Assembly: GCA_035798135.1 (NCBI GenBank)
Contig: JAPFBR010000010.1
Location: 1-51,702, forward strand
Origin: Sediminicola sp035798135
GTDB taxonomy: Bacteria > Bacteroidota > Bacteroidia > Flavobacteriales > Flavobacteriaceae
DNA: 51,702 nt
Direction of reading: 5' to 3'
Position numbers and translations under genes: made by a program. The notes under the pieces were generated by a model. The model searched no databases. It was not told the origin of the DNA and saw only the letters and a program-made list of their open reading frames with translations. Below, one piece after another: positions 28,842 to 36,109 of this stretch; within the stretch, counting starts at the first letter, position 1, and every line of letters begins with the position of its first letter.

Positions 28842-30131
28842 TTACTGCAATTTGGGAATGATCGTTTCCAATGCTGTTATGGTGGCATCCAAATCTTCAT
28901 AGGATAAGGCATTGTTAAGGAAATAACTTTCAAATGCACTTGGCGGCAAGTAGATCCCTTGGGATAACATCCCATGAAAATACTTCTTAAATGTATCGTT
29001 ATTACCTTTGGCGGATGAAGCAAAATCAACCACTGGCTTGTCTGTAAAATGGAGGGAGATCATGGATCCAAATCTATTGATCTGATATGGGATCCCTTTT
29101 CCTTTCAAGACCTTATCAAAACCTTTGTGGAGATAGGCGGTCTTATCGGCAAGGCTTCGGAAAATTTCAGGCTTACTGTTCAATTCGGTCAACATGGCTA
29201 ATCCCGCACTCATGGCCAAGGGATTTCCACTTAAGGTCCCTGCTTGGTAAACAGGTCCTACAGGCGCCAAATAGTCCATGATTTCGTTTCGAGCGGCAAA
29301 AGCCCCAACGGGCAAACCTCCTCCAATCACTTTTCCAAAGGTCACAATATCGGCGGCAATTTCCAAGACCTGTTGGGCCCCACCTCTTCCCAAACGGAAG
29401 CCGGTCATCACCTCATCAAAAATCAATAATATCCCTTCTTTTGTGCAAAGTTCCCTAAGTCCCTTTATAAAATCTTCATCAGGGATAATACATCCCATAT
29501 TTCCTGCAACAGGCTCAATAATTACGGCTGCAATCGCACCTTTATTGGCATCTGTCAATGCTTCCACACTGGAAAGATCATTATAGGTTGCCAATAGGGT
29601 GTCCTTGGCTGTTCCTTTGGTGACGCCAGGACTATTTGGAGTCCCAAAGGTAACAGCTCCACTTCCTGCCTGAATAAGGAACGAATCGGAATGACCATGA
29701 TAGCATCCTGCAAATTTTATGATCTTATCCTTTCCCGTATAGCCCCTTGCCAATCTCACAGCACTCATGCAGGCTTCGGTACCACTGTTCACAAATCTTA
29801 TCTTATCAATATTTGGAACCATGGAAACCGCCAATTTCGCCAGATCCGTTTCAATCTCCGTAGGCATCCCAAAAGAAGTCCCTTTCTTGGCCTTTTCTAT
29901 GACGGCATTGATGACAGGCTCATGGGCGTGACCTAATATCATTGGGCCCCAGGAAGCGATATAATCTATAAATTTATTTCCGTCCACATCGTAGAGATAG
30001 GCTCCTTTCGCCTCCTTTACAAAAATGGGATCACCTCCTACTGCCGTGAAAGCCCGTACCGGAGAGTTTACTCCACCAGGAATATATTGTTGTGCCTCGT
30101 CGAATAAGGCACTACTTCTTTTATAAATCAT
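28842..30131 (-). CDS. hemL: Glutamate-1-semialdehyde 2,1-aminomutase
   Basis: The 429-residue PLP enzyme converts glutamate-1-semialdehyde to 5-aminolevulinate in the C5 heme pathway. Family motifs include PGGVNSPVRAFTAVGG near the N-terminus, NSGTEACMSAVRLARGYTG, GCYHGHSDSF, LIFDEVMTGFRLG, and the PLP-lysine region DIVTFGKVIGGGLPVGAF. It is full length and cytoplasmic, and it is the last gene of a four-gene minus-strand operon, 2 bp after the glucosaminidase gene. Confidence 0.97.
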   Translation of the reverse strand: MIYKRSSALFDEAQQYIPGGVNSPVRAFTAVGGDPIFVKEAKGAYLYDVDGNKFIDYIASWGPMILGHAHEPVINAVIEKAKKGTSFGMPTEIETDLAKLAVSMVPNIDKIRFVNSGTEACMSAVRLARGYTGKDKIIKFAGCYHGHSDSFLIQAGSGAVTFGTPNSPGVTKGTAKDTLLATYNDLSSVEALTDANKGAIAAVIIEPVAGNMGCIIPDEDFIKGLRELCTKEGILLIFDEVMTGFRLGRGGAQQVLEIAADIVTFGKVIGGGLPVGAFAARNEIMDYLAPVGPVYQAGTLSGNPLAMSAGLAMLTELNSKPEIFRSLADKTAYLHKGFDKVLKGKGIPYQINRFGSMISLHFTDKPVVDFASSAKGNNDTFKKYFHGMLSQGIYLPPSAFESYFLNNALSYEDLDATITALETIIPKLQ

Positions 30132-30133
30132 GT

Positions 30134-30985
30134 TTATTTTTTGATTTTTTCGGATTTGACAATCACTTCCTGACCGATTGCCAGATTGCTATTGTTCAAT
30201 TTATTCATTTTCATCAAGTCGTTCACCGAAATAAAGTATTTACGGGAAATGGAGTACAAGGTATCCCCTTTGGTAACCACATGCACCTTATAATCATAGT
30301 CCTTGGTTTCTTTTTTGACCGCATAGCCCTCATCGGCCACATCCTGATCATATTTGTGAAGTCCATATTGCTCAATGAAGGAAATCAATTTTTGTGGATA
30401 ACGCCTATCCGTTGCATAACCGGCATCGCTCAGACCATGGGCCCATCCTTTATAATCGTCAGAATCCAATTCGAACAAGGAAGCGTATCTGGCCCTAGAG
30501 GATAAGAATTCACTATGGTCCCTAAAAGAATACATGGGATGGTTGTATTTCCTGAAACACTCCCCTTTTTCGTCATCATCATGGAAATCATAATCGCCAC
30601 TCCAATTGGTATGGCATTTTATCCCAAAATGGTTATTGGTTCTCATGGTAAGGTTACCCCTACCTCCACCACTCTCCAGGATACCCTGTGCCAGGGTAAT
30701 GCTCGCGGGGATTCCATACGCCTTCATTTCAAATTTTGCAATCTCGGCAAATGTTTCAATGTATTCCTGAGTGGTTGCAATGGGGAACCTTACAAACTTA
30801 CCTTCATCCTTTGGCAATGGATATCCATCGGAATCCACCTTACTTTGGGAGTTAGAATCTGTTGTTCTGTTCGCGGTTGTTTGGTGAGCCTTTCTATCCC
30901 TATGGGTATTGGATGCCCTTTTTTTGGCACCACAGCTCGTTAAAAAAATGGCTAACATCACAAATAGCCCAATTCGTTGTATCAT
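30134..30985 (-). CDS. Glucosaminidase-LysM peptidoglycan hydrolase lipoprotein
   Basis: The 283-residue lipoprotein (lipobox LTSC, C18) has a Ser/Thr/Asn linker. Its glucosaminidase domain (about 70-210) contains YGIPASITLAQGILESGGG with the catalytic Glu in ILESG, NNHFGIKCH, and FRKYNHPMYSFRDHSEFL, and YATDRRYPQKLISFIEQYGL follows. A LysM motif closes the protein (about 235-280; HVVTKGDTLYSISRKYFISVNDLMKMNKL). It cleaves glycan strands of the cell wall. It overlaps the upstream deaminase gene by 4 bp and lies 2 bp before hemL. Confidence 0.93.
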   Translation of the reverse strand: MIQRIGLFVMLAIFLTSCGAKKRASNTHRDRKAHQTTANRTTDSNSQSKVDSDGYPLPKDEGKFVRFPIATTQEYIETFAEIAKFEMKAYGIPASITLAQGILESGGGRGNLTMRTNNHFGIKCHTNWSGDYDFHDDDEKGECFRKYNHPMYSFRDHSEFLSSRARYASLFELDSDDYKGWAHGLSDAGYATDRRYPQKLISFIEQYGLHKYDQDVADEGYAVKKETKDYDYKVHVVTKGDTLYSISRKYFISVNDLMKMNKLNNSNLAIGQEVIVKSEKIKK

Positions 30986-31908
30986 AGTTCAATCAATGGT
31001 AAATTTTTCTTTTTCAAAACAAGGTTCATGCCCGCAATCCCTTGCAGTCCACCTGAATGGATCGCCAAAATTTTGGTATTGGGTTCAAAATAATCCTTAC
31101 GGACCAGATCTAAAATCCCAAATAGCATTTTCCCTGTATACACTGGATCCAAAGGGATAGAAGTTTTTGATTTAAAGTCGTTCATAAAATCAATCAGCTC
31201 CCCGGTCACCTTCCCATATCCCCCAAAGTGATACCCGGACTCCAAGATCCAGTTTTCCCTTTGGGCAAATTTACAAATATCTTTTCTCAAAAAATCACCT
31301 TTTAATGCTGGGAAGCCTATTACTTTTTGATGGGATCCCGCCGAATTGATCAAACCTGCAATGGTACCTCCTGTTCCCACGCTTGCGCAGATGACATCAA
31401 AGGTTGTGTCATTTTCCATCAATATTTCCTCACAGCCCTTTACGGCCAAGGCGTTCGCCCCACCCTCGGGGATGCTATAAAAGGAGCCAAATTCTTCTTT
31501 TAACTGTTGTAAAAACTCAGGACTCTCCTTAGTACGATACCTTTGGCGGGGAATAAATTTAAATTCCATTCCCTGCTCTTTTGCCCATAACAAGGTTGGA
31601 TTTTCCTGCCAATTATCAGCAAGTTCCTCCCCTCGTATAATACCGATGGTATTAAGTCCTTGCTCCTTTCCTGCATAGGCTGAAGCTGCAATATGATTGG
31701 AATAGGCCCCTCCGAAAGTTAAGAGGGTATCAAATCCCATACGCTTGGCCTCTGAAAGATTATAGGTCAGCTTTCTAAATTTATTTCCAGAAATATAGGG
31801 ATGAATCAAGTCTTCCCGCTTCATAAATAGGGTGACTCTCTTTTCTTGTAGGATGGGTAGCTCAACCTGTTGATTGTAAACCTTCACACGATTGTTTTCT
31901 AGCACCAA
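30982..31908 (-). CDS. PLP-dependent ACC deaminase/D-cysteine desulfhydrase family protein
   Basis: This 308-residue fold-type II PLP enzyme has the PLP-lysine region SGNKFRKLTYNLSEA, the substrate loop TFGGAYSNHIAASAYAG, and the phosphate-binding segment CASVGTGGTIAGLINSA. These are typical of the 1-aminocyclopropane-1-carboxylate deaminase/D-cysteine desulfhydrase group. D-cysteine or a related D-amino acid is a more likely substrate in a marine flavobacterium than ACC, but the sequence does not settle it. It overlaps the glucosaminidase gene by 4 bp and the upstream membrane-protein gene by 10 bp. Confidence 0.88.
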   Translation of the reverse strand: MVLENNRVKVYNQQVELPILQEKRVTLFMKREDLIHPYISGNKFRKLTYNLSEAKRMGFDTLLTFGGAYSNHIAASAYAGKEQGLNTIGIIRGEELADNWQENPTLLWAKEQGMEFKFIPRQRYRTKESPEFLQQLKEEFGSFYSIPEGGANALAVKGCEEILMENDTTFDVICASVGTGGTIAGLINSAGSHQKVIGFPALKGDFLRKDICKFAQRENWILESGYHFGGYGKVTGELIDFMNDFKSKTSIPLDPVYTGKMLFGILDLVRKDYFEPNTKILAIHSGGLQGIAGMNLVLKKKNLPLIEL

Positions 31909-32228
31909 AGATATTTAATAAAGCCAAACGGTCTTCTATTCTTGTTGTAATCAAGATTTTTTTCATTTTCATAAGCTTCCCTTTCAAAGCTTATATTCTT
32001 ATATGCCTTATAGGTATTTACATATAAAACCGACCTTACCATCCATTCCAAGATATATAAAATATAAAATGGGACCACCAAAAGTTCCAGTTGCTGCTTC
32101 AAGTGGATCCGTTCATGGTTCATCAAAACCACATCCTCCCTCAAGGCGGTATTTTTTAGAATGATGAAGGGCCAAATGGAGAGGCCCACATAATTCTTGT
32201 GAAAAATATATTTACATACTAAAACCAT
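31899..32228 (-). CDS. Small membrane protein with HExxH motif (putative minimal metallopeptidase)
   Basis: This 109-residue protein has an N-terminal hydrophobic stretch (about 3-27), then H38-E-R-I-H42 in LMNHERIHLKQQLELL, a second hydrophobic segment (about 49-71), and FEREAYENEK (81-90). The HExxH motif followed about 40 residues later by an Glu-rich helix matches the ligand pattern of gluzincin-like membrane peptidases such as M48/M56, but the protein is far smaller. Its domain is conserved in Bacteroidota as far as I recall but has no established function. It is the first gene of the operon ending in hemL and overlaps the next gene by 10 bp. Confidence 0.7.
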   Translation of the reverse strand: MVLVCKYIFHKNYVGLSIWPFIILKNTALREDVVLMNHERIHLKQQLELLVVPFYILYILEWMVRSVLYVNTYKAYKNISFEREAYENEKNLDYNKNRRPFGFIKYLWC

Positions 32229-32256
32229 TACCTGTGTTATCCTAAATTCGATTATA

Positions 32257-32287
32257 GAAATATACTAAATATTGGCGCTATTGGCAA
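32257..32287 (-). promoter_or_regulatory. Candidate promoter of the hemL operon
   Basis: The minus strand reads TTG (plus 32285-32287), 20 bases, then TATATTTC (plus 32257-32264), one base off TAnnTTTG. It sits about 28 bases upstream of the first start in the operon at 32228. Confidence 0.45.
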
Positions 32288-32375
32288 CCCATGAATAAAT
32301 TGTAAGGACGCACCTACTTGGTTAAAAATTCTTAAATACTTCGTTAATCATGGGATTTGCTGTAATTTTACAGGA

Positions 32376-32534
32376 ATGAAGAACATTATTCCTTTGGAAG
32401 AGGACGACTTTTATCTTTCCCCTGAGGGGTATAAGGTGTTTACCGAAAAATACCATTTAAAACGGGGACATTGCTGTGAAAGTGGCTGTAGACATTGCCC
32501 CTATGGATATAACAAGGGAACTAATCGCAGGTAG
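32376..32534 (+). CDS. DUF5522-family protein
   Basis: This 52-residue gene was found by reading the gap upstream of the DUF4136 gene. The sequence runs EEDDFYLSPEGYKVFTEKYH, then LKRGHCCESGCRHCPYGYNK. The pattern of YLSPEGY-VFTE-YHLKRG-CC--GCRHCPYGY is that of the DUF5522 family. Four clustered cysteines plus a His could bind metal; the function is unknown. It is divergent from the hemL operon and about 78 bp upstream of the next gene. Confidence 0.85.
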   Translation: MKNIIPLEEDDFYLSPEGYKVFTEKYHLKRGHCCESGCRHCPYGYNKGTNRR

Positions 32535-32612
32535 GTGCAGTATATTTTCGGCATGATATTTGAGGTATGTATATAGAATTCGTGTTTCTACAAATTAAAA
32601 AAAACAATCGCT

Positions 32613-33182
32613 ATGAAAAAGTTCGCATATTTAATCGCCCCACTGCTATTGCTCTTGTTTATGGGTTCTTGCACTTCGGTAAGGGTATTATCAGATTACG
32701 ATAAGGAAGCTAATTTCAATTCTTTTAAATCTTACGCCTTTTATAAGACAGGGATAGATAAGGCCCAAATTTCGGATTTGGACAAGAAGCGCATTTTGAA
32801 GGCTATTGAAACCGAGATGGCTACACGGGGATTTGTGAAATCCAATGACCCTGATGTGTTGATCAGTATTTTTACCAAAGAGCGTGAAGAAGTAGACGTC
32901 TACAGTAATTATTGGGGAGGTAGATACGGCTGGGGCTGGAATCCTTATTATTACGGATGGGGACCTGGATTTGGCTGGGGAGGCGGCAACAATGTAAGCA
33001 CCAGAACCGAAGGCTCTCTTTACATTGATATGATAGACACAAAAAATAAGGAATTGGTGTGGCAAGGAAGAGGCGTAGGCACCTTGAACAATACACAAAA
33101 CATAGAGAAAAAGGAGGAAAGGATAAAAGAATTTGTTTCAGAAATCTTGAAGGCCTATCCCCCGATGATTGCCTCGAAATAA
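32613..33182 (+). CDS. DUF4136-domain lipoprotein
   Basis: The 189-residue lipoprotein has lipobox FMGSC (C20) and the DUF4136 pattern VRVLSDYDKEANFNSFKSYAFYK near the N-terminus, with MATRGFVKSNDPDVLISIFTKERE following. A Gly/Tyr/Trp-rich loop (NYWGGRYGWGWNPYYYGWG) and the closing strand LVWQGRGVGTLNN are typical. DUF4136 proteins are envelope lipoproteins of unknown role. A terminator follows, so the unit holds at most this gene and DUF5522. Confidence 0.85.
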   Translation: MKKFAYLIAPLLLLLFMGSCTSVRVLSDYDKEANFNSFKSYAFYKTGIDKAQISDLDKKRILKAIETEMATRGFVKSNDPDVLISIFTKEREEVDVYSNYWGGRYGWGWNPYYYGWGPGFGWGGGNNVSTRTEGSLYIDMIDTKNKELVWQGRGVGTLNNTQNIEKKEERIKEFVSEILKAYPPMIASK

Positions 33183-33199
33183 AACAGATTTAGTATTGA

Positions 33200-33226
33200 A
33201 AACCGTCCGACCAGGGCGGTTTTTTA
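33200..33226 (+). terminator. Rho-independent terminator
   Basis: AACCGTCC pairs with GGGCGGTT (one wobble) across a short loop and is followed by six T residues. It lies about 18 bases after the DUF4136 stop codon. Confidence 0.8.
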
Positions 33227-33298
33227 GTTGCAGAGGAGTATATTACCGACAGACAATCGTCTCATTTTTTGTATCTTTATATCTTTAAAAAGATACCG

Positions 33299-35050
33299 AT
33301 GTCCTATAAGAGCAATCATATTTTAGATAAGCTTCCCAAGCACCTGAAACAGTACATAAAACCTCAAAACTACGAGGATTACACCTCCATCAATCAAGCG
33401 GTATGGCGCTATGTTATGCGAAAGAACGTGGACTACCTAAGTAGGGTGGCCCATAAAAGCTATATGGATGGACTTCAAAAAACAGGTATTTCCATAAACC
33501 ACATTCCCAATATGTATGGGATGAACCGTATCCTAAAGGAAATAGGATGGGCCGCAGTTGCTGTAGACGGATTTATCCCGCCTTCGGCATTTATGGAATT
33601 CCAAGCTTATAATATTTTGGTCATCGCCTCGGATATCCGTCAACTGAATCATATAGAATACACCCCGGCACCGGACATTATTCATGAAGGCGCGGGTCAT
33701 GCCCCCATCATTGCCAATCCTGAGTATGCAGAATACCTTAGGCGATTTGGAGAAATTGGCTGTAAGGCCATTTCCAGTGCCAAGGATTACGAACTGTACG
33801 AGGCAGTACGACACTTATCCATCATAAAAGAGGCTTCAGACACCCCACAGGAAGAAGTGGACAAGGCAGAAAAAGGCATTGAGGACCTGCAGCAGAACAT
33901 GGGGGAACCCAGTGAAATGGCCCTGATAAGGAACCTTCATTGGTGGACCGTTGAATACGGCTTGATAGGAACCGTGGAACAACCTAAAATATATGGAGCC
34001 GGACTGCTTTCTTCCATTGGTGAAAGCGCATGGTGCATGACGGATAAAGTAAAAAAGATCCCTTATTCCTTAGAGGCTGCCCACATCTCATTCGACATAA
34101 CCAAACCTCAACCCCAACTTTTTGTCACCCCTGATTTTGCATTTTTAAGTCAGGTTTTGGAAGAGTTCGCCAATACCATGGCTTTACGCACAGGTGGACT
34201 AATTGGCATTACAAAACTCATACACTCCAACGCTTTGGGTACGGCAGAACTTAGTACTGGACTTCAAATATCAGGTGTCTTTGATCGTGTGATTCAATTT
34301 GACAACAAACCTGCCTATATAAAAACAAAAGGCAAGACCGCCCTTTCTTATAGGGAAAAAGAATTGGTAGGACATAGTATCAAACATCATGCTGAAGGTT
34401 TTGGCTCTCCCATAGGGAAACTCAAAGGTTTCAATTTGGCCATTGAGGATATGAGTCCGCGAGATCTAAAGGCATATCACATTTATGAAGGAGAAACCGT
34501 TTCCTTAGAATTCGAGAGCGGGGTTAAAGTCACTGGTGATATTATAACGGGGACACGTAATCTACGAGGGGAGATTATCCTGATTACTTTTGAAAACTGT
34601 ACGGTAACCTACAAGGATGAAACCTTGTTCCAACCAGATTGGGGCCTATATCATATGGCCGTTGGCGAAAATGTATTCTCTGCCTATAACGGACCTGCCG
34701 ACCTGGGTAGTTTCGACCTTGTTTCCCATGAACTTTCAGAAACTACTATAAAAGCCAAAAAAACAAAAGAGACCACCCAATTGGAATTGCTGTACCAACA
34801 AATAAGGGAATTCAGGGAAGGAACCAACACAACCATCTCCAGAAACAAGGTTTTTCAAGAAGTTAAAGCCAATTATCCAAAAGACTGGCTGCTTTCAATT
34901 GAACTTTATGAATTGGCGGTAACCAATGGGGATGAGGAGTTTGCTACAGAAATCGTGAAACATCTTGAAATGGTGAAACAGGAAAATCCAAACTTGGGCC
35001 ACCTGATCGATGATGGTCTAACCTTGGTGGACCAAAGCCTGGTGGGTTAA
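33299..35050 (+). CDS. Aromatic amino acid hydroxylase (phenylalanine 4-monooxygenase type) with long C-terminal extension
   Basis: The start at 33299 (MSYKSNHILDK) gives 583 residues; upstream in-frame codons back to 33269 lack family support. The N-terminal half is the non-heme iron hydroxylase domain, with the iron ligands H129 and H134 in PDIIHEGAGHAPII and E219 in HWWTVEYGLIG. Pterin-dependent hydroxylases of this type convert phenylalanine to tyrosine. Typical bacterial enzymes are about 260-300 residues. Here residues about 330-583 form an extra region (SLEFESGVKVTGDIITGTRNLRG and helical ELLYQQIREFREG) with no match I can name, although long forms are known in flavobacteria. Monocistronic. 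Confidence 0.9.
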   Translation: MSYKSNHILDKLPKHLKQYIKPQNYEDYTSINQAVWRYVMRKNVDYLSRVAHKSYMDGLQKTGISINHIPNMYGMNRILKEIGWAAVAVDGFIPPSAFMEFQAYNILVIASDIRQLNHIEYTPAPDIIHEGAGHAPIIANPEYAEYLRRFGEIGCKAISSAKDYELYEAVRHLSIIKEASDTPQEEVDKAEKGIEDLQQNMGEPSEMALIRNLHWWTVEYGLIGTVEQPKIYGAGLLSSIGESAWCMTDKVKKIPYSLEAAHISFDITKPQPQLFVTPDFAFLSQVLEEFANTMALRTGGLIGITKLIHSNALGTAELSTGLQISGVFDRVIQFDNKPAYIKTKGKTALSYREKELVGHSIKHHAEGFGSPIGKLKGFNLAIEDMSPRDLKAYHIYEGETVSLEFESGVKVTGDIITGTRNLRGEIILITFENCTVTYKDETLFQPDWGLYHMAVGENVFSAYNGPADLGSFDLVSHELSETTIKAKKTKETTQLELLYQQIREFREGTNTTISRNKVFQEVKANYPKDWLLSIELYELAVTNGDEEFATEIVKHLEMVKQENPNLGHLIDDGLTLVDQSLVG

Positions 35051-35063
35051 TTCATGTAGCAAT

Positions 35064-36008
35064 CTAAAATTTCATAAAGGGATAGGTTTGCTTCAGCACA
35101 TCCATTTTTTGTTCCAACGCTTTTAGAAATGCCAAGTGTTGGTCAGAATTTGGATCAAAAGGTCTATGACTTAAGCCTCGCTGGATCTCTCCAACTTTTT
35201 CCATTACGGGATAAGCCTTGTTGTCTACCCAGCAATCCTTGAATTTTTCCCATATATAGGTAATGGCCAACTCGCTGGGGTGTACCATGTCCTCCGCATA
35301 AAAACGATAGTCACGTAACTCGTCCATCATAATCTCATAAGAAGGAAAATAAGAAATAGACCCTGTCTTCAGCATCTTGTGAATGGCCGTAATCAAATGG
35401 GCCTTACTACGTTGGTTTGCCACAAAACCATCTTTCAAATGCCGTACCGGGGAGACCGTAAATACAAGTTGTGCAAGCGGATTGTTAGTCTGAATTAATC
35501 TAGTGATACCTTCCAAGCATGAGACCACCTCATCTACAGACAGCAATTCTTTGGTAAATTGTTTTTGCTGTACTTTATGACAATTGGCCACTACTGAACC
35601 CGATGCATTGTTGCGGTACACCCATGAAGTTCCAAGGGTGATTAAAATGTGGGAAGCTCCTTTAATTTGTTGCCTTGTTTGTTGCAACCCCGTATTCAAT
35701 CGGTCCAAAAGTGTTTCCTCAGAGGCATGGCTCAATATAGAGTGTCCATCAAAACAATGCCAACGCTCATTTAAAAAGAACACATCAGCTTTGGTATACT
35801 CCTTTTCAGCAATCGCCCTGGAAAGCAAATTTTCAATGGCCAAAGGATGGAACAATATCCCAAAAGGGTTCCCCATAGATTGAAACTTGTAATACCCCAG
35901 CTTATTCCCTATATGCTCCGCGAAGCACGATCCCAAAGATAAGATATGACCATCATAGGTGATGGGGTTTTGAGCTTTTTCCAGTGGCACATGTGTTTGA
36001 AGCTTCAT
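35064..36008 (-). CDS. GSCFA-domain protein
   Basis: The 314-residue protein begins with the GSCFA signature itself (YDGHILSLGSCFAEHIGNKL) and continues with QSMGNPFGILFHPLAIENLL, HILITLGTSWVYRN and VFTVSPVRHLKDGF, then YFPSYEIMMDELRDYRFYAEDMVHPSELAI. The GDSL/SGNH-like elements (first-block Ser in LGSCF, later DMVHPS with Asp and His) suggest a hydrolase or esterase fold. The biological substrate is unknown. It lies directly downstream of alaS on the same strand, behind the alaS terminator hairpin. Confidence 0.92.
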   Translation of the reverse strand: MKLQTHVPLEKAQNPITYDGHILSLGSCFAEHIGNKLGYYKFQSMGNPFGILFHPLAIENLLSRAIAEKEYTKADVFFLNERWHCFDGHSILSHASEETLLDRLNTGLQQTRQQIKGASHILITLGTSWVYRNNASGSVVANCHKVQQKQFTKELLSVDEVVSCLEGITRLIQTNNPLAQLVFTVSPVRHLKDGFVANQRSKAHLITAIHKMLKTGSISYFPSYEIMMDELRDYRFYAEDMVHPSELAITYIWEKFKDCWVDNKAYPVMEKVGEIQRGLSHRPFDPNSDQHLAFLKALEQKMDVLKQTYPFMKF

Positions 36009-36029
36009 GGTCTATTCTATTTAGCAAAA

Positions 36030-36060
36030 CACCCAAATGATATCAAAAATCAAATGGGTG
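36030..36060 (-). terminator. Probable terminator of alaS
   Basis: CACCCA (36030-36035) pairs with TGGGTG (36055-36060), and the stem continues imperfectly inward (AATGAT/ATCAAA). On the minus strand TTTTGCTAAATAG follows, a short U-tract. Confidence 0.5.
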
Positions 36061-36109
36061 CTTCTTTTACGTGTATTCATTTTCGACTGCAATCGAACGG
36101 ATATTACGA

